A DNA stretch of 64,000 nt from positions 113,081 to 177,080 of the forward strand of contig NZ_WTYM01000058.1 of assembly GCF_009827435.1 (NCBI RefSeq), written 5' to 3'. The notes under the pieces are model-generated. The model had not been told where the DNA came from and searched no databases. It worked only from the letters and a program-made list of their open reading frames with translations. The position numbers were made by a program, and so were the translations under genes. Positions 56,842-64,000 of this stretch are shown here, piece by piece. The stretch is from Croceibacterium salegens (lineage in GTDB: Bacteria; Pseudomonadota; Alphaproteobacteria; Sphingomonadales; Sphingomonadaceae). Within the stretch, counting starts at the first letter, position 1. Every line of letters begins with the position of its first letter.

Positions 56842-58137
56842 ATGGCCACAGTCGTCAGCGGGCAACCGGACGAGCTTCGCGCGGATGCGACTCCCGACCA
56901 GCCGGTCCGGGCCGGCGAACGGCTTGTCACCCTCGACCTGATCCGCGGCGTCGCGGTGCTCGGTATCCTGTTTGCCAACATCACCGCCTTCGGACATCCT
57001 GACGCAGCCTATTTCTGGCCCAAAGCGCTGCCGGGGGGCGCAACGCTGGGCGACAAGGTGATCTGGTATGTCCAGCTCATTTTTGTCGACCACAAGTGCC
57101 GCGGATTGTTCTCGTTGCTGTTCGGGGCCGGGATCTACCTGTTCATGGAGCGGGCCTGGGCGCGCGGCAGCAGCCGCTGGCTGCAATTTCGCCGACTGTG
57201 CTGGCTGCTCGCCTTCGGTGCAGTGCACTACTTCCTCATCTGGCACGGCGATATCCTCGGCACCTACGCGGCAACGGGCCTGATGGTGCTGCCGATGCTG
57301 AAATGGTCGGCCAGCAAACAGCTCAAGACGGGCATTGTGCTCTATTCGCTGGGCATGCTGGGCATGCTCACGATGCTGGGCGGGGCATGGTTGGCGGCGA
57401 ACAATCCGTCGATTGCCGCGCACCTGAGCGACAGCCAGCGCGAAGAGGTCGTCTCCGCCGAACCCAAAACGCTCGAGAGCGTGGCCAAGAACATCGAGTT
57501 CATGCAGTCGGCCAGCTACCCGGAATTCGTCACCGAGCAGGTGACCAAGCACGCCGGCGGCTTCCTGCAGAGCCTTGTCGTCGTGCCGCTGATGGAAACG
57601 CTCGGGCTCGTGCTGATCGGCATGGCGCTCTACCGGCGCGGCTTCTTCAGCGGGGCGATCGATCCTGCCAAACTGAGACGCGGCGGGTGGATCGCGTTGC
57701 TTGGAGGGCTCGGCTTCACGGCGCTGGTCGCGTTGTGGCCGGAAGCGACCGGGTTCCCGTTCTTCACCACCTTGCTGACCTTCAACGAACTTGGGCGCTT
57801 GGCGCAGTTGCCGATCGCCCTCGGCCTTGCCGCCATCCTCGCCGCCGACGGTCCAAGGCTGGCGCAGACCCCCATCGGCAACCGATTTGCCGCCGCCGGG
57901 CGCATGGCGTTCAGCAACTACCTCGGCACTTCCATCCTCATGCTGTTCGTGTTCCAGGGTTGGTCGCTCGGCTTGTTCGGCGAATTGCACCGGGTCCAGC
58001 TCATGCTGATCGTGTTCGCAGTCTGGACGGGCATGCTGCTGTGGTCGAAGCCATGGCTGGCGCACTTCCGCTATGGCCCGCTCGAATGGCTGTGGCGCTG
58101 CCTGACCTACTGGAAACTCTTCCCGTTCCGTCGCTAG
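56842..58137 (+). CDS. DUF418 domain membrane protein (YeiB-like)
   Basis: The ATG at 56842 follows AGGGG and gives 431 residues. The opening RLVTLDLIRGVAVLGILFAN is the typical start of DUF418/YeiB proteins, and the C-terminal half with GRMAFSNYLGTSILMLFVF is the DUF418 domain. About ten hydrophobic spans are seen. The biochemical role of the family is unknown; it has distant likeness to acyltransferase-3 membrane proteins. It stands alone, 47 bp after the Sel1/SPOR gene. Confidence 0.88.
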   Translation: MATVVSGQPDELRADATPDQPVRAGERLVTLDLIRGVAVLGILFANITAFGHPDAAYFWPKALPGGATLGDKVIWYVQLIFVDHKCRGLFSLLFGAGIYLFMERAWARGSSRWLQFRRLCWLLAFGAVHYFLIWHGDILGTYAATGLMVLPMLKWSASKQLKTGIVLYSLGMLGMLTMLGGAWLAANNPSIAAHLSDSQREEVVSAEPKTLESVAKNIEFMQSASYPEFVTEQVTKHAGGFLQSLVVVPLMETLGLVLIGMALYRRGFFSGAIDPAKLRRGGWIALLGGLGFTALVALWPEATGFPFFTTLLTFNELGRLAQLPIALGLAAILAADGPRLAQTPIGNRFAAAGRMAFSNYLGTSILMLFVFQGWSLGLFGELHRVQLMLIVFAVWTGMLLWSKPWLAHFRYGPLEWLWRCLTYWKLFPFRR

Positions 58138-58142
58138 GACTT

Positions 58143-58165
58143 GCTATTGCAACCCATTCGCATTA
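58143..58165. promoter_or_regulatory. Possible Fur-like iron box upstream of bfd
   Basis: The stretch TGCTATTGCAACCCATTCGCA and the two T residues after it has the imperfect dyad TTGCAA...ATTCGCATT seen in Fur-regulated promoters. It lies 35 bp before the bfd start, and bfd is iron-repressed in other bacteria. The match is by eye only and could be chance. Confidence 0.35.
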
Positions 58166-58199
58166 ATTTCCGAAGGTCACTCGGAAAGCGAATCGGTAC

Positions 58200-58391
58200 A
58201 TGTACGTCTGCGTCTGCAATGCGATCAGGGAATGCGAATTCCGCCGTGCCGCCCGCCAACACGCGGGCGATGCGGAAGCGGTCTACGCCGCGCTCGGCAA
58301 GACCCCGCAGTGTGCGCAGTGCCTTGAAGATGCCGACGAAATGCTGGCCGAGGAACGCCACGGCAAGCGTCGCCTGACGCTCGTCGCCTGA
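58200..58391 (+). CDS. bfd: Bacterioferritin-associated ferredoxin
   Basis: A 63-residue [2Fe-2S] protein with Cys4, Cys6, Cys38 and Cys41, exactly the four cluster ligands of Pseudomonas and E. coli Bfd (VCVCNAI and TPQCAQCLED). It gives electrons to bacterioferritin to release stored iron. The bfr gene lies 117 bp downstream on the same strand, a common pairing. A Fur-like site may precede it. Confidence 0.94.
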   Translation: MYVCVCNAIRECEFRRAARQHAGDAEAVYAALGKTPQCAQCLEDADEMLAEERHGKRRLTLVA

Positions 58392-58508
58392 CACGCGGGG
58401 AACGCTCGCGGAAATGCCGCTGACGCGCTTTTTCCCGCGCGCCCCCTTGCCACCCGGTACCCCCGAGGCGCATGGTCTCGAGACTCGCAGCAGCAAGGGA
58501 CACCGGCC

Positions 58509-58994
58509 GTGAAGGGTGATGACAAGGTCATCGAGTACCTCAACAAGGCGCTCACCAACGAACTGACCGCGATCAACCAGTACTGGCTGCACTACCGCGT
58601 GCTGAAGAACTGGGGCATCGAGACGCTGGCCGAGTACGAGCGGCACGAATCCATCGACGAGATGAAGCACGCCGACACGCTGGCGGACCGCATCCTGTTC
58701 CTCGAAGGGCTGCCCAACTTCCAGGCGATCCACAAGCTCAGGGTCGGTGAGAACGTCGAGGAAATCCTCAAGGCGGACCTCGAAGTGGAACTGGAGGCCA
58801 TCCCGCTGCTCAAGGACGCAATTGCATACTGCGAGAGCGTCCGCGACTTCACCAGCCGCGAGGTCTTCGAGCGCATTCTCGAGAGCGAGGAAGAGCACGT
58901 CGACTTCCTCGAAACCCAGTTCGAGATGATCGAACGGATGGGTCTGCAGAACTACGTCCAGCTGCAGAGCAAGCCCGCCGGCGAAGGCGACTGA
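58509..58994 (+). CDS. bfr: Bacterioferritin
   Basis: The 161-residue subunit starts at GTG 58509, giving the family's usual MKGD opening; AAGGG lies upstream. The ferroxidase ligands Glu18, Glu51, His54, Glu94, Glu127 and His130 and the haem ligand Met52 (DEMKHAD) are all at canonical positions. Twenty-four subunits form a haem-containing iron store. The pairing with bfd supports iron storage and release as one unit. Confidence 0.97.
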   Translation: MKGDDKVIEYLNKALTNELTAINQYWLHYRVLKNWGIETLAEYERHESIDEMKHADTLADRILFLEGLPNFQAIHKLRVGENVEEILKADLEVELEAIPLLKDAIAYCESVRDFTSREVFERILESEEEHVDFLETQFEMIERMGLQNYVQLQSKPAGEGD

Positions 58995-59073
58995 CACGCG
59001 CGGATTGCGCTGAATCAATGCGCCCTCCGTCACGCCCGGGCATTGCGCCGGGAGTGAAACAGAGGAGGGTGTC

Positions 59074-60264
59074 ATGCTGGCAGACGAACTCGTTGCGGAA
59101 AGCTTCCGCTTCGACCCCTATTCCCCGGCGACCGACGCCAATCCCTTTCCCGCCTACAAGCGCCTGCGCGACGAATTCCCGGCCTTCTGGTGCGAGGAAG
59201 CGGGGATGTGGGTGCTCAGCCGCTATGACGACATCCTGCGCGCGCTGCAGGACTGGCGGACCTATTCCTCGGCACGCGGCAACCTCGTCGACGAACTGCC
59301 GGGCCGGGCCGGCGCCACGCTCGGTTCGAGCGACCCGCCGCGCCATGACCGGCTGCGCGCGCTGATCCAGAAGGCGATGCTCAAGAGCGCGTTGACCCAC
59401 CTAGTCGATCCGCTGCGCGCCTCGGCACATGAGCTGGCTCGCGAAGCCCGCGAGCGCGGCAGCTTCGATTTCGTAAGCGACTTTTCGGCGCGGCTGACGC
59501 TCGACCTGATCTACGCCCTTTTCGCCCTGCCCGAGGAGGGAGGCGACGAGGTGCGCGACAAGGCCGTCCTGATGGCCCAGACCGATCCGGTCCTGCGCGG
59601 CAAGAACCCGGCACAGATCGCCGCCTATGAATGGATGGCGGACTACGCCGGGCGGCTGGTCGAGGCGCGCAAGCGAAATCCCGGCGACGACTTGCTATCG
59701 AACTTCATCACCGCCGAAATCGACGGCGAGAAGTTGCGGGACAACGAGGTCCAGCTCACCGTCACCACGCTAATCATGGCGGGGATCGAATCGCTGTCGG
59801 GCTTCCTGTCGATGCTCGGTTTCAACCTGGCGACCTACCCCGAAGCGCGCCGCGCGCTGGCCGCCAATTCCGAGCTGATCCCCGATGCGATCGAGGAATC
59901 GCTGCGCTTCAACACCTCGGCACAGCGCTTCCGCCGCGCCCTGACCTGCGACGTGGAATTGCACGGCGAGGTAATGAAGGCGGGCGCCTTCGTCATGCTC
60001 TGTTATGGCTCGGCCAATCGCGACGAGCGCAAGTTCGTCGATCCCGACCGCTACGACATCCTGCGCAAGCCCAAGGCGCACCTCGGCTTTGGCGGCGGGG
60101 TCCACGCTTGCCTCGGCTCAGCGCTGGCCCGGCTCGCCTGCAAGGTCGCAGCGGAGGAATTGCTCGCCGTGATGCCCGACTTCACGCTGGCCGAGCATGA
60201 CTTCCCCTGGCTGCCCTCGTCGAACTTCCGCAGCCCGCAACGCCTCTTGCTCGCTGTCCGCTAG
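59074..60264 (+). CDS. Cytochrome P450
   Basis: A 396-residue soluble bacterial P450. Visible are the helix-K motif EESLRF, the haem loop FGGGVHACLG with the Cys thiolate at residue 346, and the helix-I motif MAGIESLSGF (residues 235 on), where the usual Thr of the oxygen-activating pair is Ser240 after Glu239. An AGAGGAGG ribosome site precedes the ATG. No ferredoxin or reductase gene is next to it; Bfd is not its partner. The substrate is unknown; the following dehydrogenase suggests that a hydroxylated product is oxidised further. Confidence 0.94.
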   Translation: MLADELVAESFRFDPYSPATDANPFPAYKRLRDEFPAFWCEEAGMWVLSRYDDILRALQDWRTYSSARGNLVDELPGRAGATLGSSDPPRHDRLRALIQKAMLKSALTHLVDPLRASAHELAREARERGSFDFVSDFSARLTLDLIYALFALPEEGGDEVRDKAVLMAQTDPVLRGKNPAQIAAYEWMADYAGRLVEARKRNPGDDLLSNFITAEIDGEKLRDNEVQLTVTTLIMAGIESLSGFLSMLGFNLATYPEARRALAANSELIPDAIEESLRFNTSAQRFRRALTCDVELHGEVMKAGAFVMLCYGSANRDERKFVDPDRYDILRKPKAHLGFGGGVHACLGSALARLACKVAAEELLAVMPDFTLAEHDFPWLPSSNFRSPQRLLLAVR

Positions 60265-60330
60265 CCAAGCGACTGGAAGGCGGCAAAAACCCTGCTAACC
60301 TCCCCCGCAAACGCCCGTGGGGAGAGAATG

Positions 60331-62427
60331 ATGGCGATCAGGGGATGGGCCGCGCGCGGCCTGGCGGTTCTGGCTTTGATGGCGACCGGGCTGGCGCAGG
60401 CGCAATCTTCGACCGAAGCCTTCGTCCCCGTCACCGACGCCATGATCCAGAGCCCCGACCCGGCCGACTGGTTGAGCTGGCGCAGGACGCTCGACAGCTG
60501 GGGCTATTCGCCGCTCGACCAGATCGACCGCGACAACGTCGACCAGCTCCGCCTCGTCTGGGTCCGCCCGCTCGAGGCCGGGCACCAGGAAGGCACGCCG
60601 CTGGTCCACAACGGGCGGATGTACTTCCCCGGGCCGAGCGACATGGTCACCGCGCTCGACGCCGCTTCGGGCGACGTGCTGTGGACCCACAAGCGCACGC
60701 TGCCGAAGGACATGGGGCAGTACCTGACCTTCCCTGACACCAACCGCAACCTGGCGATCTACGGCAAGCTGATCATCGCGCGCGGCTCGGACGACCACAT
60801 CTACGCGCTCGACGCCGAGACCGGGAAGCTGGCGTGGGAAACCAAGATCCTCGACTACAAGAAGGGCGCCAAGCAGAGCGCCGGACCCATAATCGCCGAT
60901 GGCCTCGCCATCACCGGCCGCTCGTGCGAGCCCGAGGGCGGGCCGGACGCCTGCGTGATCACCGCGCACGATGCGAAGACCGGCAAGGAAGTCTGGCGCA
61001 CCAGCACCATCGCCCGCGGCGACGATCCGAATGACAAGACCTGGGGCGGAACGCCGCTCGAACGGCGGATGCAGGTCGGGGCGTGGATGAACGCCAGCTA
61101 CGATCCCGAGCTGCACCTGCTCTACATGGGCACATCGGTCAGCACCCCGGCGCCCAAATTCCTGCTGGCGGGCAACGAATACACCTACCTCTACCATAAC
61201 TCGACGCTGGCGCTCGACGTGCGGACCGGCAAGATCGTCTGGCATTACCAGCATATCGTCGACCACTGGGATCTTGATCACCCGTTCCCGCGCTTCCTGC
61301 TCGACGAACAGGTCGCGCCCGATCCCGGCGAAGTGACGTGGATCAAACCCAATATCGACCGCAAGAAGACCTACAGGATGGTCACCGGCGTGCCGGGCAA
61401 GACCGGGGTTGTCTACACGCTCGACCGCACCAACGGGCAGTTCCTGTGGGCGCGGCCGACGGTAAAGCAGAACGTCGTGCAATCGATCGACGGCAGGACC
61501 GGCAAGGTCACAGTCAACCCGGCGACCGTCTTCGACCGCGTCGGCCAGCAGCTCTACGTCTGCCCTTCGAGCACCGGCGGGGCGAACTACCAGGCCCCGG
61601 CCTACAGCCCGCTGACCAAGACGATGTACTTTCCCGAGCAGAACCTGTGCGCTGATGTGACCGCTGTCGAAGCCGACTGGGAGCGGCCGAGCTACTCGGT
61701 CGCCTCGAAGATCTTCATCCCGCCCGAAGCCGACAAGAAACTCGGCGTGATCCACGCCGTCAACGCAGTGACCGGGAAGACCGAATGGACCTGGTCGATC
61801 CGCGCCGGGATGCAGTCGCTGCTCACCACCGGCGGCGGTTTGTTGTTCGGCGGCGACAGCGCCGGGCGCTTCCGGGTGCTAGACCAGCGCGACGGCAAGG
61901 TGCTGTGGGAGATGAACCTCGGTTCGGCGGTGACCGGCTATCCGATCACTTTCAGCACCGGCGGGCACCAGTACGTTGCGGTTTCGACCGGGTTCTGGCT
62001 CGGCGACAGCTTCACGCCCGAAATCCTCAAGGGCACGCAGGGCACGCTGTTCGTCTTCGCGCTGCCCGACGCGGGAATCGGCCGGAAGGGTCCGTACCGC
62101 GAACCTGTCACGCCGACCGATGCGGGAGCGATCCCGTTCGATCCGGCCCAGAACCGCGATCCGGCACCAGTAGCCGCTGCCAGCGTCTCGGGCGAAGCGG
62201 TCTACGCCGCCAAGTGCTCGGGCTGCCACGGTGGCGACTTCCAGGGCGGCGGCGGTATCCCGCCGGTGAAAGGCGCGGCGTTCAAGGCCAACTGGGGCGA
62301 CACGTCCGCGGCCCAGCTTTCCGCCTACCTCAAGACCGCCATGCCGCCGGGTGCGGGAGGTAGCCTGAGCGACGCGGAGTACCGCGCCGTGGCGGACTAC
62401 ATCCTCAAGGTGAACGGGGCCGACTGA
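60331..62427 (+). CDS. PQQ-dependent quinohaemoprotein dehydrogenase
   Basis: A 698-residue periplasmic enzyme; ATG 60331 lies 6 bases after GGAG, and ATG 60328 is an alternative. After the signal peptide (GLAVLALMATGLAQA) comes an eight-bladed PQQ propeller with repeats of the form ALDAETGKLAWET. The active site reads DHWDLDHPF, with Asp314 as the likely catalytic base and Asp316 two residues on. The vicinal Cys pair usual in alcohol dehydrogenases of this family is absent. A cytochrome c domain (CSGCH, about residues 629-633) forms the C terminus and would pass electrons to the respiratory chain. Confidence 0.92.
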   Translation: MAIRGWAARGLAVLALMATGLAQAQSSTEAFVPVTDAMIQSPDPADWLSWRRTLDSWGYSPLDQIDRDNVDQLRLVWVRPLEAGHQEGTPLVHNGRMYFPGPSDMVTALDAASGDVLWTHKRTLPKDMGQYLTFPDTNRNLAIYGKLIIARGSDDHIYALDAETGKLAWETKILDYKKGAKQSAGPIIADGLAITGRSCEPEGGPDACVITAHDAKTGKEVWRTSTIARGDDPNDKTWGGTPLERRMQVGAWMNASYDPELHLLYMGTSVSTPAPKFLLAGNEYTYLYHNSTLALDVRTGKIVWHYQHIVDHWDLDHPFPRFLLDEQVAPDPGEVTWIKPNIDRKKTYRMVTGVPGKTGVVYTLDRTNGQFLWARPTVKQNVVQSIDGRTGKVTVNPATVFDRVGQQLYVCPSSTGGANYQAPAYSPLTKTMYFPEQNLCADVTAVEADWERPSYSVASKIFIPPEADKKLGVIHAVNAVTGKTEWTWSIRAGMQSLLTTGGGLLFGGDSAGRFRVLDQRDGKVLWEMNLGSAVTGYPITFSTGGHQYVAVSTGFWLGDSFTPEILKGTQGTLFVFALPDAGIGRKGPYREPVTPTDAGAIPFDPAQNRDPAPVAAASVSGEAVYAAKCSGCHGGDFQGGGGIPPVKGAAFKANWGDTSAAQLSAYLKTAMPPGAGGSLSDAEYRAVADYILKVNGAD

Positions 62428-62449
62428 CGACCAGACAGGGGAGAGCGTG

Positions 62450-63985
62450 ATGAAGGTATCGACGATCCGGGCCATGCTCGGCCTGCTTGCGGTGGTTTGC
62501 ACCATGCTCGGCGGAAGCGCCGCCACGGCGCAGGATAGCGGATCGGCGCGCAACGCGCTCGAACAGGCGGCCGAGGCGATGGGCGGGCTCGACCGGCTCG
62601 AGGCGCTCGACACCCTCGTGCTCACCGGGTTCGGCCAGCGCGTCTACTACCAGGGCGGCGGGTTCCTGACCGGCGATCCGAAGGCGCCGCCCAAGTGGCA
62701 GGCGGTGGTCGACGCGCAGCGCACGTTCGACCTCAAGGGCGAGCGCGCGGTCTACCAGGAACGCTGGGCGCAGGAATTCCCGTTCGCCGGCTTCTTCGGG
62801 CTCAACTTCGCGCGCAACGCCACGCTGCAGGGGGGGGCCGCGCTGCTTGATCACCCGCTGCCCGCGCTGCTCGAAGCGCTCGACGCGGAGACCAGGCTGG
62901 GTGGGGTCTCGACCGAGAGCGGCGCGATCGTGGTCGAGTTCACTCCCGCAGGCGCGAGCAGTCCGGCGTGGCTCGGGATCGACCCGCGCACCCACCTGCC
63001 GGTGTTCTCGCGGTGGATTTCGGGCAGCGTCAATCTCGGCGACCTGACCACCACCGCGTGGTTCACCGGCTACACCCCGGTCCAGGGCGTGCAGCTGCCG
63101 CTGGGGCTGATGCAGCAGCTCGACTGGCGCGAGCAGATCAGCCTGATGTTCCAGGTCGATTCCTACCGGCTCGACGTCGCGGCGGAGCAACTGCCCGCGT
63201 TCCCCCGCGCGCTCGTGGTCTCCGTCGCCCCGGCAGCGGCACAGGCCACCAAAGTCGCCGACGGCGTGTGGGACGTGCGCGTCGGCACCGCGGGCGGGCC
63301 GGTGATCGAGTTCGCCGACCGGCTGGTGATGTTCGAGGCCTACGGCGGCGAAGCGCAGACGCTGGCGCGGATCGACGCCGCCAACGCGCTCGTGCCCGGC
63401 AAGCAGGTCCAGGCCGTGATCGTCTCGCACCACCACTTCGATCACACCGGCGGCCTCCGCGCGGCGGTTTCGCGCGGGCTCGAGGTGATCTCGCAGCGCG
63501 GCAACGAGGGCATCATCCGCGAGATGGTCACCCGCCCGGCCGCATACTATCCCGACGCCCTAGCGCGCAGCCCGCACCCGCTGGTGTTCACCCCGGTCGA
63601 CGACACGCTGGTGCTCGAGGACGCCACCCGGCGGCTCGAGATCTACCGCGTCGTCGAGCACGCCCATATGCCCGACGCGGTGTTCGCCTACCTGCCCAAA
63701 GAGCGGATCATGATGGAAGGCGATTTCGGCGACGAGGCCTGGCAGCTCCACTTCTGGGGCGGCGCACTTGCCGCCAACATCGCGCACTACGGCATCGCCC
63801 CGCTCACCGACGTCGCGGTCCACGGGTCGGGCCCGCTGTCGATCGAGCAGACGCTGGCCAACGACCAGAAACAGATCGACGCCGCCAAGGAATGGTGCCG
63901 CACGACCGAGGCGGGCGGGCGCTACGTGTTCGGGTGCCCGGTGCAGTATGACACGACGGGGCCTGTGGCGCTGGAGCCTAGGTGA
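62450..63985 (+). CDS. Metallo-beta-lactamase-fold hydrolase with signal peptide
   Basis: The ATG at 62450, after GGGGAGAG, gives 511 residues. A signal peptide (GLLAVVCTMLGGSAATAQ) and an N-terminal domain of about 230 residues of unknown type precede an MBL domain with SHHHFDHTGGL (residues 326 on; the HxHxDH metal site), a His in VVEHAHMPDA and the Asp in MMEGDFGDE. It follows the PQQ dehydrogenase by 22 bp and is likely co-transcribed with it. The substrate is unknown; a lactone or ester formed by the oxidases upstream is possible. Confidence 0.88.
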   Translation: MKVSTIRAMLGLLAVVCTMLGGSAATAQDSGSARNALEQAAEAMGGLDRLEALDTLVLTGFGQRVYYQGGGFLTGDPKAPPKWQAVVDAQRTFDLKGERAVYQERWAQEFPFAGFFGLNFARNATLQGGAALLDHPLPALLEALDAETRLGGVSTESGAIVVEFTPAGASSPAWLGIDPRTHLPVFSRWISGSVNLGDLTTTAWFTGYTPVQGVQLPLGLMQQLDWREQISLMFQVDSYRLDVAAEQLPAFPRALVVSVAPAAAQATKVADGVWDVRVGTAGGPVIEFADRLVMFEAYGGEAQTLARIDAANALVPGKQVQAVIVSHHHFDHTGGLRAAVSRGLEVISQRGNEGIIREMVTRPAAYYPDALARSPHPLVFTPVDDTLVLEDATRRLEIYRVVEHAHMPDAVFAYLPKERIMMEGDFGDEAWQLHFWGGALAANIAHYGIAPLTDVAVHGSGPLSIEQTLANDQKQIDAAKEWCRTTEAGGRYVFGCPVQYDTTGPVALEPR

Positions 63986-63989
63986 AGGC

Positions 63990-64000
63990 GGGGGGGGGGG
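63990..64000 (+). repeat. Run of at least 11 G at the window edge
   Basis: After the stop of the MBL gene the sequence runs as G from 63,990 to the end of the window. Its true length is not visible. Such runs can be unstable in replication or be sequencing errors. Confidence 0.9.

Noticed and set aside
56836..58065. Long minus-strand open frame opposite the DUF418 gene
   Set aside because: Low-complexity, charged translation without any motif; the plus-strand DUF418 protein explains the region.
60295..61755. Long minus-strand open frame opposite the PQQ dehydrogenase
   Set aside because: Shadow of the dehydrogenase gene; no motif and an improbable composition.

Overview
The window looks like a piece of an alphaproteobacterial chromosome, most probably from Sphingomonadales and plausibly an Erythrobacter-like marine genus. 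This is inferred from the high GC content, the style of the chromosomal proteins (pyrB with a dihydroorotase-like partner, orphan ParA with SPOR proteins, Bfr/Bfd, cytochrome P450, PQQ dehydrogenase) and the alphaproteobacterial form of the SOS boxes. No rRNA is present to confirm it.

Positions 1 to about 47,370 read as the right-hand part of an integrated conjugative element carrying metal-resistance cargo. From 18,753 down to 1,086 there is a complete F-type type IV secretion operon on the minus strand, in the order traA-L-E-K-B-dsbC-V-C-(128-aa membrane protein)-trbI-traF(S26)-W-U-trbC-N-F-H-G, with nearly every gene pair overlapping by a few bases. Relaxase, coupling protein and integrase are not in the window and would be expected to the left. 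Between traA and two small regulator genes (an XRE-like protein and an AlpA-like protein) lies an unusual control region. It holds five direct repeats with an exact 21-bp period and two perfect GTTC-N7-GTTC motifs, one facing each promoter, which match the alphaproteobacterial LexA box.

Positions 19,853 to 47,233 hold the metal cargo. It comprises a Cu/Ag efflux set (cusC, cusB with fused metal-binding domains, cusA, cusF), a P1B-4-type ATPase, a Co/Zn/Cd set (MerR regulator; transglutaminase-like protein, CDF transporter, His-rich protein, czcC, czcB, czcA), a copper operon (DUF2231, DUF411, Met/His-rich protein, DUF5676, P1B-1 ATPase, APC permease) and, divergent from it, a CnrYXH-like ECF sigma module feeding copA-copB. 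Together these would pump Cu, Ag, Zn, Cd and Co from the cytoplasm (P-type ATPases, CDF) to the periplasm, oxidise or bind copper there (CopA oxidase, CusF, Met/His proteins), and export it across the outer membrane (two RND pumps).

A tRNA-Val(CAC) gene at 47,371-47,445 has its 3' end facing the cargo, so it is the likely attachment site. To its right lies visibly GC-richer housekeeping chromosome: sppA; pyrB, a dihydroorotase homologue lacking its catalytic metal ligands and an SDR; a ParA/ribbon-helix-helix/SPOR group; a DUF418 membrane protein; bfd and bfr; then a P450, a PQQ-dependent dehydrogenase with a C-terminal cytochrome domain, and a metallo-beta-lactamase-fold hydrolase at the right edge.
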